Assembly (NCBI RefSeq): GCF_001598235.1
Contig: NZ_BCYO01000030.1
Span: 1 to 43,510, forward strand
Source of the DNA: Polaromonas jejuensis NBRC 106434
GTDB lineage: Bacteria > Pseudomonadota > Gammaproteobacteria > Burkholderiales > Burkholderiaceae_C
Direction of reading: 5' to 3'
Length of the DNA stretch: 43,510 nt
Shown in pieces: positions 27,118 to 35,756 of this stretch (position 1 is its first letter; every line of letters starts with the position of its first letter). The notes beneath the pieces were generated by a model. The model did not search any database. It saw only the letters and a program-made list of their open reading frames with translations, and was not told the DNA's origin. The position numbers and the translations under genes were made by a program.

Positions 27118-28817
27118 GAGACTGTGTAATAACTCCACGAACATCGGGTTTTCAACGTGCCGGTCCCGCCAGCATTTTTTTGGCGCGGGATGTGCGCGAC
27201 ATCGTCGCATCGGACCTGGTTATTGGTCTGGCTGCCTTTTGAGATTGCAGGAGCGTATGTTTTTTGGCGTAAAAGGCGCCTATGCCCCCACCATCTTCAT
27301 CGCTCGTATCGTCTCAGCGATGCCAAGGATGCTGATCACCCGCTTCAGGTTGTAAGCCAGTACGTGCAGGCTCATCTCGGTTGCCACGTTGACTTTGCGG
27401 CGCATGAGAAAGTGCGTCCAGCCCATCCAGTGTTTGAGCGTTCCAAAGACATGCTCGACGGTGCTCTTTCGCACCCTCATCGCCTCGGGCTGACGCTCCA
27501 GGCGGCCTTGCACAGCCTCCATCACCGATTCATGTTCCCAGCGCCTGATGCGTCGGTAGTCGCTGATTGTGCATTTATCTCTCATTGAACATGAGGTGCA
27601 GGCGCTACTCCAATAGATGCGAACCTGCAGGCCGTCTTCGTCCGTCGTGAATCTGTGTATGGCTCGCTGCCCTGCGGGGCATTGGTACTCGTCCTCCCTG
27701 GCGATGTAGATAAAGTCTTCCTTGCCAAAGCGCCCCTGTGCACGGGCATTGGAGGTCATGGGCTTTGGCACGTATGCCGCAATGCCTGCGTCTTCACAAG
27801 TCTTGAGTTCGGGGCCGCTGTAATAGCCGCGATCTGCGAGGACTTGCAACTGTTTCACTCCCATGGCCTCACGGGCCGCTAGTGCCATTTTCCCTAGCTG
27901 CGCACGGTCACTGCCAGTGTTGGTGACCTCGTGGGCCACGATCAGGTGGTGCTCGGTATCGACAACCGTCTGCACGTTGTAGCCCACCATCGCTGTGCCT
28001 TTCATGCTGTGGGTGGTCATTGCCCGTGCATCCGGGTCGGTCAGCGATACCTGTTTATCAGGTTGCGTTTCCAACTGCGCCTTGATCTCCTTGAGCTCTT
28101 GCAGTCTTTGACGCATTTTCTGGATCTTGCTTTGCAAACGCTCCGTTTTGGCCGGCAACTCCACGCTTTGCGTGCGGTCGGCCGTCTCCAGCGCATCCAG
28201 ATAGCGCTGGATGCTTTCCTCAATCTCGCGTTCACGTCGCGCTATCTTGCCGGGTGTGTAGTTGCGCTCGCGGTTGTTGACGGCCTTGAACTTGCTGCCG
28301 TCAATAGCCACCGTCCCCTGTGTGAATAACTTCAGCTCCCGGCACAGCATCACAAAGCGCCGGCATACGTTGCGAATGCCTTTGCCATTGTCTTTTCGGA
28401 AATCAGCGATGGTTTTAAAGTCAGGTGCCAAGCGTCCGGTGAGCCACATCACCTCGACGTTGCATTGGCATTCTCGTTCCAGGCGACGGCTGGACTGAAC
28501 GCGATTGAGATAGCCGTACAGGTAAATCTTTAACAGGACCGATGGGTGATACGAAGGACGCCCGGTGAGCGCTGGTGAGGTCCCTTCAAATCCCAATGTT
28601 GCCATGTCCAACTCGCTGATGAACGCATCAATCACCCGTACGGTGTTGTCTTCTGCAATGAAGTCGTCCAGGCATTCCGGCAGCAGGGTGACCTGGCTAC
28701 GGTCACTGCCTTGGATGTATCGCGTCATCTGCTGGCCTCCATCAATGCGTTGATTTAGGCATCAACGCAGGAGGGCTCAACGTCGTGGACAAAATTACGA
28801 GGTTTTCACACAGTCTC
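27118..28817 (-). mobile_element. IS1182-family insertion sequence, copy A
   Basis: The element is 1700 bp long and has imperfect terminal inverted repeats starting GAGACTGTGT. Its transposase is on the minus strand. It is nearly identical, in opposite orientation, to the 1700-bp element at 41779-43478, including the non-coding ends. The flanks are TGCAGC on the left and GCTGCA on the right, which is palindromic and may be the target or an extension of the repeats. No clear direct target duplication is visible. Near identity implies recent duplication. Confidence 0.9.
27280..28728 (-). CDS. IS1182 family transposase (copy A)
   Basis: This 482-residue DDE transposase has an intact frame. The catalytic aspartates are in AIDGSKFKAVN and LADRGYYSGPELK, and the glutamate is in KSTVEHVFGTLKHWMG. 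A coiled-coil insertion lies between (about 160-225, EREIEESIQRYLDALET and onward), and a C-x-x-C-type region (CPAGQ, CTSCSMRDKC) lies before the glutamate. It differs from copy B at only about three residues (Cys for Arg near residue 89, and RED for SAD in the stretch before EYQCPAG). Both copies appear functional. Confidence 0.95.
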   Translation of the reverse strand: MTRYIQGSDRSQVTLLPECLDDFIAEDNTVRVIDAFISELDMATLGFEGTSPALTGRPSYHPSVLLKIYLYGYLNRVQSSRRLERECQCNVEVMWLTGRLAPDFKTIADFRKDNGKGIRNVCRRFVMLCRELKLFTQGTVAIDGSKFKAVNNRERNYTPGKIARREREIEESIQRYLDALETADRTQSVELPAKTERLQSKIQKMRQRLQELKEIKAQLETQPDKQVSLTDPDARAMTTHSMKGTAMVGYNVQTVVDTEHHLIVAHEVTNTGSDRAQLGKMALAAREAMGVKQLQVLADRGYYSGPELKTCEDAGIAAYVPKPMTSNARAQGRFGKEDFIYIAREDEYQCPAGQRAIHRFTTDEDGLQVRIYWSSACTSCSMRDKCTISDYRRIRRWEHESVMEAVQGRLERQPEAMRVRKSTVEHVFGTLKHWMGWTHFLMRRKVNVATEMSLHVLAYNLKRVISILGIAETIRAMKMVGA

Positions 28818-29019
28818 GCTGCATTGCAACCATTCCTTCGACGGCTTCACTCACCTTGGGCAAGACCTCAGATGACGAAGTCCGGCTCAGTTCCTTTGCA
28901 ACTTCCTCCGGCGCCAATGCGCCGAGGAAATGCTTGAGGAGCGCATGGATTCTTGTTGGATTCCCTGAGGCCAATGCCCTCCTGGCATCCCGGAGTGGCG
29001 GCAGGTAAACGTGGCGAAC
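28818..29019 (-). pseudogene. Truncated OLD-like ATPase/nuclease gene fragment
   Basis: About 65 codons read VRHVYLPPLRDARRALASGNPTRIHALLKHFLGALAPEEVAKELS and onward. YLPPLRDA-x-R-x-L resembles the central part of AAA/OLD-type ATP-dependent endonucleases. Both ends are missing. The 3' part is cut by IS1182 copy A, whose end supplies the stop codon. The residues encoded upstream (toward 29232) are unrelated. It probably belonged to an older phage-defence gene. Confidence 0.5.
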
Positions 29020-29554
29020 CATGTCGTGGCTGCCCGGTTCAGGAGCTTCCTTATGAGTCCCTGCCCAGAGTCTCGGACGAGCGGGGAGTCGCCCGCTAGC
29101 GGCGTTAGAGCACATTGCCCCCCGAACCCAACTGGTTCCCGAACCCAATTCCCTCGACGAGCAGGGCCCGCCCCCCAAATAGCAAAGCCGATTTGGTGAC
29201 GTCGAGGTAACGGTCAACTTTTCGCCGATCACCTGGCTCCAAAGTTAGAGAGGCCAAAGGGATGCACTTGGTCGCCCGACGGTCGACCGTGGCTGCACCG
29301 CTCTATCTGGACGATTCGTTGACACCCGCAGAGCGCTCGGCTGCTGAAGCGCTAGAGGTGAGGCCGAAGTCATTCAAAAGCACAGGGAACGTCGTTAGAT
29401 TGGCCAAGGCGAAGGTGACCAAGCAATCCCTGCTGGAGGCTAGTTTGCGGCTAGACGATTCCGACATGACCTAGACATCTACGTGAGGTTGCCCCAGATA
29501 TGCCGTCGCAGATCGAAAAACTAGAAGCACACGCCAGCCACCTTCTGGATGCGT
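29020..29554. other. Rearranged interval without a supported gene
   Basis: A rightward frame from ATG 29262 to 29474 (70 codons, with APLYLDDSLTPAERSAAEALEV) looks partly protein-like but has no recognisable family, so it may be a decayed fragment. The rest of the interval shows no gene. The stretch near 29085-29200 is rich in CCCGAACCCAA-like repeats (twice around 29120-29147). Confidence 0.35.
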
Positions 29555-30076
29555 TCATCCGCCTTCGTGAGCGGTAAGTCCTCGATACCTTCCGTCGCCA
29601 CTCGCCCTCAATGTAGACTCAAGAAATGATCTCAAATCTGTTGGCTTCCGTGTGCAGTAGGCAAATAAGGTTCTTTTAGCCGAAGCAACAGTTTCTGCCC
29701 CAGACATCCAACTCGCCATCAAAGAGTTGGAATGGTGCCTCCATACGGCCGCAGCCACAGCAACGTTCACATCATGTCCAAGCTCATGGAGCGCGATTTG
29801 CACGTTGACCGCGTGCTTGCGTTCAGTGGGATCAGAGGGGGCGTTACTGCCCAGGCTTGAATCGCTGCATTTATTGACGAGGCTAGATAAATTCGACCTC
29901 AAATCACTGAGGTCCTGCTGCATCAATTGGTCGTAGTCTGGGCTTCCAAATTTCCGACCAACTGGAGTCATGTTCGCCCAATCTCTGTCCTCAGCCCATT
30001 GCCAGGAAAATCTGGAGCTATGAAACCTTGCATGGAAAAGCTGGTTTACGCTGTGTTTTCGTTTCCTGCTGTTCAC
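29555..30076 (-). CDS. Hypothetical protein downstream of a HigA-like gene
   Basis: This 173-residue protein has no family I recognise. The N-terminal third is rich in aromatic and charged residues (HARFHSSRFSWQWAEDRDWANM). The C-terminal part (NVQIALHELGHDVNVAVAAAVWRHHSNSLMASWMSGAETVASAKRTL) is helical and reads like a real protein. HELGH resembles a zinc-protease HExxH motif only loosely and lacks the second histidine in place. It starts 30 nt after the HigA-like stop on the same strand, so it is probably cotranscribed. It could be the toxin or effector partner, but that is only suggested by position. Confidence 0.5.
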   Translation of the reverse strand: MNSRKRKHSVNQLFHARFHSSRFSWQWAEDRDWANMTPVGRKFGSPDYDQLMQQDLSDLRSNLSSLVNKCSDSSLGSNAPSDPTERKHAVNVQIALHELGHDVNVAVAAAVWRHHSNSLMASWMSGAETVASAKRTLFAYCTRKPTDLRSFLESTLRASGDGRYRGLTAHEGG

Positions 30077-30106
30077 TTCCAGACTCCTTCGATGATTTTC
30101 TCCGGG

Positions 30107-30352
30107 TCATCGTCTTCTGCGTGTGCCTGCCTGGTGCAAATCGTACTGCAATTGCATGCCCGCCCATAGTTCAGGACTTGTTCCAAAGACATCACCCAGT
30201 CGATAAGCCATGTCGACTGAAACGCCAGAAGTACTGGACACAATTCTCGACAGTGTTACTCGGGTCACACCAAGCCTCACAGCCGTTTCGGTGACAGTCC
30301 TGTCGCCCAGATATTCCTTGAGCACCTCGCCAGGATGAGGTGGGTTATGCAT
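30107..30352 (-). CDS. HigA family antitoxin-like helix-turn-helix protein
   Basis: This 81-residue protein matches HigA/VapI-type antitoxins: MHNPPHPGEVLKEYLGD at the N terminus, helix-turn-helix TETAVRLGVTRVTLSRIVSSTSGVS (residues about 20-45) and the family ending MAYRLGDVFGTSPELWAGMQLQYDLHQA. The start at 30352 is chosen over an upstream ATG at 30475 because MHNPPHPGE is the usual beginning. It would bind its own promoter and neutralise a HigB RNase. No HigB gene is present on either side. The flanking unknown genes on the same strand are candidate partners. Confidence 0.9.
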   Translation of the reverse strand: MHNPPHPGEVLKEYLGDRTVTETAVRLGVTRVTLSRIVSSTSGVSVDMAYRLGDVFGTSPELWAGMQLQYDLHQAGTRRRR

Positions 30353-30380
30353 GCGTGTCACGTTCAACCTCCTTGAGGCT

Positions 30381-30752
30381 TCACAGGAACTGCGATCGCA
30401 ATCTAGCCATGATCCAGTCGAACTCGACTTGGCCAAGCTCCCATCCCTTACGCCTGATGCCGGCATCGATTTCATCCAATAGCGTGGTCAAAGTCAGATC
30501 GTGACGTTCAATGCGCTTTCTCTCGGTGTAGCCGGTCAGTTGCTCTACAAGATCTGCGCACATGAGGTAACGTCCGCGGCGTTCGTCTTCAGCAAGGCCA
30601 ACGACATAGCGGCCATCGACCTCACACGCAGCAACTTTCGGCTGCGCGCCGGCCAACGTAGCGGGAAACGGATCATGAGGGAAGTCTTCCGGCACCAAGA
30701 CTTCTTGTTCGCCGTCAGGAGCATCTTCCCCGGTCATATCGGAGGATTTCAT
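30381..30752 (-). CDS. Hypothetical protein upstream of the HigA-like gene
   Basis: This 123-residue acidic protein has no known domain that I recognise. It reads MKSSDMTGEDAPDGEQEVLVPEDFPHDPF and then EVDGRYVVGLAEDERRGRYLMCADLVEQLTGYTERK, ending with HDLTLTTLLDEIDAGIRRKGWELGQVEFDWIMARL. The start at 30752 is preferred to an ATG at 30833 because the longer N terminus looks unrelated. It lies 28 nt upstream of the HigA-like gene, where the HigB toxin normally sits, yet it is not HigB-like. It could be a novel toxin or an unrelated operon member. Confidence 0.6.
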   Translation of the reverse strand: MKSSDMTGEDAPDGEQEVLVPEDFPHDPFPATLAGAQPKVAACEVDGRYVVGLAEDERRGRYLMCADLVEQLTGYTERKRIERHDLTLTTLLDEIDAGIRRKGWELGQVEFDWIMARLRSQFL

Positions 30753-31570
30753 ACGCACCGCCTTGCGATTGCTGTTGAACACAAAGACCACAGGCTCCCA
30801 GAATAGATAGTCAAAATCCTGTGTCAATAGCAACTATTAGCGGTGCAACACGAAAACTGAAAAATCATGAAAAAAGCCGCCAGGGTGGCGCATGCGGATG
30901 GCAGAGACGTGGCGGCTAAGTTGGTCGCCGCCCTTTACAGACACTGACATTGACGAGAACGACGTGCCGTTCTGAATGCCGATGGCTGACCGGCTTTGCT
31001 GCAGGTCACGCGGCCAACACAGTATTCCTAGAAAACAAAACCCTGGTTCGCCAAAAACGCGGTCTGACAGCCATATTTACGCGGTTTTTCACAGCCGCTA
31101 ACAACTCTGCCAAACGCTGAACGAGGACGCATTGTTCAGTGCGTATTCCGGTCTACTTGACCATCTGTGCCGGGAATTGGTGACCAGCAATATGCAAGAT
31201 TCTGGTGCTGACCACTGAAACATCGAACCGACCCTGCAGGATGACGTCAATTGCGAGCCTGAGCCGAATTGGTACTATCGGCCAACTCCGGTCATCCGAG
31301 CGTGTGCATCAAGGGGCAGGTCAAGCCACTGGGAGCGGTCATTCAGGAGATCTCGGGAATCCAGCCGGCCTCGACCTGGATCAGAAGTTCGCAATGACGA
31401 AAGTGGACTTTCGTTTGCCAGTACCGCCCCTATAACGTTTACGCCATGCACATGCTTCAAAATCGATGCAAGCAACGACCTCTCTGATCCATCGTCTATG
31501 CACCAAGTACCATATGGGCGGGCACATCCTGCGTGCCTCTGATATCAAGAAGCTCAACAAATGAGGCTGC
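30753..31570. other. Gene-free interval with IS-end-like repeats
   Basis: About 800 bp without a supported gene. The stretch near 31135-31190 (CGTATTCCGGTCTACTTGACC, then CATCTGTGCCGGGAATTGG) resembles degenerate short repeats like those at the ends of IS21-type elements, but no transposase frame remains. The promoter of the leftward HigA-like operon presumably lies at its left edge. Confidence 0.35.
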
Positions 31571-34474
31571 ATGGCGACTACTAATGAGAAGACTTTGAGG
31601 CTGGCCGAGTTCGTGACTTGGGTCGACACGCACATTACCGGCGATGAGAAGGGTGAGGCACAAATCTTCCTCGACAGACTTTTCAAGGGATTTGGGCACG
31701 CGGGTTGGAAAGAGGCCGGCGCAACCTGTGAAAAGCGCATCAAGAACGACAACGGTGGCACGTCATTTGCAGACCTCGTTTGGAAACCAGTCGTTGTCAT
31801 TGAGATGAAGAAGCGTGGAACTGACCTAACGAAGCATTACAGCCAAGCCTTCACATACTGGACCCGTCTCGTGCCGAACCGCCCGCGATATGCGGTTTTG
31901 TGCAATTTCGACGAGTTCTGGGTCTACGATTTTGAGACACAGTTAGACACCCCCGTTGACAAGCTCAGCCTTTCTGAACTCCCGAGCAAGTATGGGCCGC
32001 TGAACTTTCTATTTCCAGGCGACGTGGCCCCGGTGTTCGGCAACCACCAGGAAACAGTTACGCGTCAGGCTGCCGACAAGCTGGCGGAGTGCTTCAACCT
32101 GATGATCAAGCGCGGCGTAGAGCAGCCGTTGGCTCAGCGCTTCATTCTGCAGATGCTGATGGCGCTGTTCGCTGAGGACATTGGTCTGCTAGAAAAGTAC
32201 TTCGTAACCGAAGTGCTCGACGAGTGTAAGAGCAAGCAAGATACCTACGACTTGCTCGGCGGGTTGTTCGAGGCGATGAACACCAAGGGCGGAGCAAAGG
32301 GCGGACGCTTCAAGGGGGTGGCCTATTTCAACGGCGGTCTGTTTGCAGAACCTGCACGCGTTGAACTGGATGCCGACCAGCGGACGCTACTGAAGGAAGC
32401 CTCGCAGTTCAACTGGTCCAAGGTGCGCCCGGAGATATTCGGCACCATCTTCGAGCACTCGCTCGGAAAGGAAGCGCGGCACGCAACAGGCGCGCACTTC
32501 ACCAGCCCAGTGGACATCATGAAGGTTGTGGGGCCGACCATCGTGACACCGTGGACCGAACTGATTGAACGTGCCGACACGCTTGGTCGCTTAAATGAAC
32601 TGCTCGCACGGATCGAGAACTTCACCGTGCTTGATCCCGCGTGCGGCAGCGGTAACTTCCTGTATGTTGCCTACCGGGAGCTGAAGCGCCTTGAGGCTCG
32701 CATCTACGAGCGCATGGCCGCCGAGTACAAGAGCGTTGACCCCCAGCAGCGCCCGTTTGGCTTCGTCAGTACGCGCAACTTCTACGGCATGGACATTAAT
32801 CCGTTTGCCGTGGACATTGCCAAGGTGACGATGATGTTGGCCCACAAGCTCAGTATCGATGAACTGCACATTAACGAGAATGCGCTGCCGCTGGACAACC
32901 TAGATGCCAACTTCCGCGCCGGCGACTCGCTCGTCAAGGAGGACGGCACGCGGGCGCCATGGCTCAAGGCCGACGTGATAGTGGGCAATCCTCCGTTCCT
33001 TGGCGCCAAGCTGCTCAAGCCTGAATTCGGTGCCGACTACGTGAACAAGGTTCGCGCCGCCTACCCCGAAGTGCCGGGTATGGCCGACTTTTGCGTGTAC
33101 TGGTTCCGCCGTGCGCATGACGAACTGAAGCCGTGCACAGCGGCTGACCCTGTGGCGGGCCGTGCTGGCTTGGTCGGTACGCAGAACGTGCGTAACAACG
33201 CGTCGCGGGTTGGCGGGTTAGACCACATCGCAGCCACGGGCACAATCGTCGATGCGGTGGACAACCAGCCATGGTCTGGCGAGGCGAACGTGCATGTGTC
33301 GATCGCCAATTGGGTCAAAACGCAAGATGACAAGCTGCTGCCCAAGATGCGGCGACTCTGGTTCAAGATTCCCCCGGTAGCCGGAACGCGAAAGCAGCGT
33401 CGTGGTGTAGGCCCGGCATCGAAGCAGTACGAGCTGGACATGCGTGAGGTCGGCTACATCAACTCAGGGCTATCTGACCAAACGGATGTGACCGGTGCCG
33501 TTCCGCTGTCCGTCAACTCGAATCATTGCTACACAGGTCAATATCCGCGCTACAACGATGGCTTCGTTCTGAACATTGCTGATGGAAAAGCCATGATCGC
33601 TGCTGATCCAAAGAACAGTCAGGTGGTGCGCCTGTTCGCGGGAGGGGACGAGTTGCTTGTTAGTGGCAAGGCCGCACGATACGTCATCGATTTCCAGATT
33701 CGATCTGTGGTCGAAGCCCAAGCCTACAAGAAGCCCTTCGAGCGAGTTCGAACCTTGGTGCTTCCCTACATTCAGGAGCTAGCTCGGAAGGAGCGGGAGG
33801 CTAGTGGTAGGGACGTTGGACAGGATCAAGGGTGGCTGAACACTTGGTGGCAGCACTTCCGCTCGCGTGCAGAACTTATTGCGAAGATTGAGAAGTCAGA
33901 ACGCTTTCTTGCATGTTCCCGGGTGACCAAGCGCCCGCTATTCATGTTCGTGTCTTCCAAGGTTCGACCGAGCGACGCGCTGACGTGCTTTGTCATGGAT
34001 GACGACTACAGCTTCGGCATTCTGCAATCGCAGCCGCACTATCTGTGGTTCCACGCGAAGTGCTCGAACATGAAATCGGACCCCCGCTACACCTCAGAGT
34101 CGGTGTTTCAAACGTTCCCGTGGCCGCAGACGCCGACCAAGACACAAATTGAAGCCGTTGCTGCCGCAGGTGTTGCGCTCAGGCAGCTCCGAGCACAGGC
34201 GATTAAGAACATAGACGGCGGGCTAAGGGCGCTCTACCGGTCAATCGAGCTACCCGGTAAGAACCCGCTAAGGGATGCCCATGAAGCGCTCGACGCTGCC
34301 GTGTTGGCTGCCTACGGCATTTCTGCCCGAAAAGACATTCTTCAGCAACTACTGGATCTGAACACGGCTGTCGAAGCAGACCTCGCAGCAGGCAACGCGG
34401 TAACAGGTCCGGGTGTTCCCCCCTCTTACAAGACCCCGGCGATGCTGATCACTAAGGACTGCTCAGGTATTTGA
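31571..34474 (+). CDS. MmeI-like type II restriction enzyme/adenine methyltransferase fusion
   Basis: This 967-residue protein resembles the MmeI (type IIL/IIG) family, in which one chain both cuts and methylates DNA. The N-terminal nuclease site is Asp68...Glu78-Met-Lys80 (SFADLVW, VVVIEMKKRG), matching the D...E-x-K pattern. Then comes a helical linker (FILQMLMALFAEDIGLL). The methyltransferase has motif I DPACGSGNFLY (starting at residue 355) and motif IV NPPF (473-476), which implies N6-adenine methylation. The C-terminal half contains a target-recognition region and FQTFPWPQTP. All domains look intact. The recognition site cannot be predicted. It lies alone on the plus strand in the IS-bounded island. 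Confidence 0.88.
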   Translation: MATTNEKTLRLAEFVTWVDTHITGDEKGEAQIFLDRLFKGFGHAGWKEAGATCEKRIKNDNGGTSFADLVWKPVVVIEMKKRGTDLTKHYSQAFTYWTRLVPNRPRYAVLCNFDEFWVYDFETQLDTPVDKLSLSELPSKYGPLNFLFPGDVAPVFGNHQETVTRQAADKLAECFNLMIKRGVEQPLAQRFILQMLMALFAEDIGLLEKYFVTEVLDECKSKQDTYDLLGGLFEAMNTKGGAKGGRFKGVAYFNGGLFAEPARVELDADQRTLLKEASQFNWSKVRPEIFGTIFEHSLGKEARHATGAHFTSPVDIMKVVGPTIVTPWTELIERADTLGRLNELLARIENFTVLDPACGSGNFLYVAYRELKRLEARIYERMAAEYKSVDPQQRPFGFVSTRNFYGMDINPFAVDIAKVTMMLAHKLSIDELHINENALPLDNLDANFRAGDSLVKEDGTRAPWLKADVIVGNPPFLGAKLLKPEFGADYVNKVRAAYPEVPGMADFCVYWFRRAHDELKPCTAADPVAGRAGLVGTQNVRNNASRVGGLDHIAATGTIVDAVDNQPWSGEANVHVSIANWVKTQDDKLLPKMRRLWFKIPPVAGTRKQRRGVGPASKQYELDMREVGYINSGLSDQTDVTGAVPLSVNSNHCYTGQYPRYNDGFVLNIADGKAMIAADPKNSQVVRLFAGGDELLVSGKAARYVIDFQIRSVVEAQAYKKPFERVRTLVLPYIQELARKEREASGRDVGQDQGWLNTWWQHFRSRAELIAKIEKSERFLACSRVTKRPLFMFVSSKVRPSDALTCFVMDDDYSFGILQSQPHYLWFHAKCSNMKSDPRYTSESVFQTFPWPQTPTKTQIEAVAAAGVALRQLRAQAIKNIDGGLRALYRSIELPGKNPLRDAHEALDAAVLAAYGISARKDILQQLLDLNTAVEADLAAGNAVTGPGVPPSYKTPAMLITKDCSGI

Positions 34475-34922
34475 TCTGTCGCGCGCACCTGTGCCGCCTG
34501 GCCGCTTCTGGCGGTCGGATGTAAGGATCGCTTCTGCCGAGTGCGGACTAACGTCAATTTAACCTCCACCATCTGCTTTCGTTTAGGTTTGTTCGACACC
34601 TGCCCGCGCGACACACCAATGACGTGATGCCCCTGAATGGAGGGCAGGTGTCGAACAAACCTCGAGGGAGGAAACCGCGGCGCACGTGGCGGTGTCGGTT
34701 GACGCTATGGCGATTGCAGGCGTGCGGTGGCGCGGTGATGGTGCGCTCGATTGGCGTGCAGACTCTCGGCGACGAGGCGAATGCAGGCAATGGTGCGCAA
34801 GGTCGCGTCAGACAAGATGGTGCGCAGGCATGGACGTAAGGGTACAACGCGCCAGACACGAGGTGACCGTGCCGACGCGTGAAGCGTCGACGAACTTGAG
34901 TTGCGCTGGCAGCCAGGAGTGC
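34475..34922. other. Non-coding interval with a long perfect inverted repeat
   Basis: About 450 bp hold no supported gene. The interval contains the 21-bp inverted repeat at 34585-34662 and a CCGCTTCTGGC motif at 34502. It lies downstream of the decayed IS91-like transposase and may include that element's replication-origin end. Confidence 0.45.
34585..34662. repeat. Perfect 21-bp inverted repeat with 36-nt spacer
   Basis: Arms at 34585-34605 and 34642-34662 are exact inverted copies (starting AGGTTTGTTCGACACC and GGGCAGGTGTCGAACA). They could be the end of the decayed IS91-like element, two insertion sequence ends facing each other, or a strong transcript hairpin. No open frame crosses it. 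Confidence 0.75.
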
Positions 34923-35513
34923 TCATGGCGTGGGCCGATGAGGTGGCGCGCGGATCGTCTCGCCGCGCGTGAAGGTCTGCACGATGGTCATCGCGTGGCC
35001 GCAGTGCGGGCAGATGAAGGTCGGTCGCGCCGTGTCCAGAGAATCGTCGCAGGGCTGCGGATCCTGCGGCGGCACTTGCAGCAACTGGCGTGCGAGAGCT
35101 AGGCTGGCGGTTCGGTTGCAGTTGGCCAGCAGCCCGTAGTGGCGGATGCGGTGGAAGCCGCCGGGCAGCACGTGCAACAGAAAGCGGCGCATGAACTCGC
35201 CCGCGTCGAGCGTCATGGCCTTGTAGCGGGTGACCATCAGCTCGGCGTGGCCCAGCGTCACATCGAAGAAGAACTTCAGGCCGCTGAGCGTGGAGTTGAT
35301 GGTCGGCGGGGACGTGCCAGTGTCGACCATGTGCAGTTGGAAGGCCCGAAGGTCCTCGGCGGTGGCGGTGTCCGGCGATCGCTTGAGAAAGGCGGCGAGC
35401 CTGCGCACGGCGCGGATGTAATGGATTTGGGTCTTGCCGTTGAACTTGCGCATGCGCATGTCGTCGATCATGCGTTGCCGCAACGGGGAGACGGAGGGCG
35501 TCAATGAGCTCAT
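34923..35513 (-). pseudogene. IS91-like remnant: integrase N-terminus fused to transposase C-terminus
   Basis: This 196-codon frame joins two proteins that are normally separate genes of an IS91-type element. Residues about 8-92 (QRMIDDMRMRKFNGKTQIHYIRAVRRLAAFL, in pieces) match the SAM-like N-terminal domain of the accessory tyrosine integrase. Residues from about 95 (MTLDAGEFMRRFLLHVLPGGFHRIRHYGLLANCNR, then CPHCGHAMTIVQTFTRGE) match the C-terminal part of the HUH transposase. The catalytic regions of both are missing, so an internal deletion created an inactive in-frame chimera. Confidence 0.8.
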
Positions 35514-35756
35514 GGTTCACTCCAGTCGAAGAGCGAGGCGGATTGCCTCACCCGTCAACTTGGCAGAACCAGCGGCGGAACGAATAACCACGATGTCGCC
35601 GAAGCGATTACCGCGAGAGATGGCATGGTCGTCCCACCTACACCGCTGCTGTTGACATGAGGGAGTAACAGATCCAGAGGTCGGGCCTCGCAGTAACGCC
35701 AGAGATATGCCAAAGTAAAAATTGTTCGCAACCACTTCAACCCTGGAGGAACCATC
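35514..35756. other. Left flank and leader of the IS110-family element
   Basis: The leftward frame ending at 35517 (GDIVVIRSAAGSAKLTGEAIRLALRL) looks like the C terminus of an unidentified gene cut off by the IS110-type element. The right part, from about 35640, is the leader of the transposase gene, ending in GGAGGA before the ATG. The element's left boundary cannot be set from one copy. Confidence 0.4.

Noticed and set aside
29262..29474. 70-codon rightward frame as a gene
   Set aside because: No family, no clear ribosome binding site and a rearranged setting, so it is described within the gap instead.
29555..30076. HELGH in the unknown protein as a zinc protease active site
   Set aside because: The string lacks the H-E-x-x-H spacing of a zinc site (the second histidine is present but no third ligand or family context follows), so protease function is not claimed.
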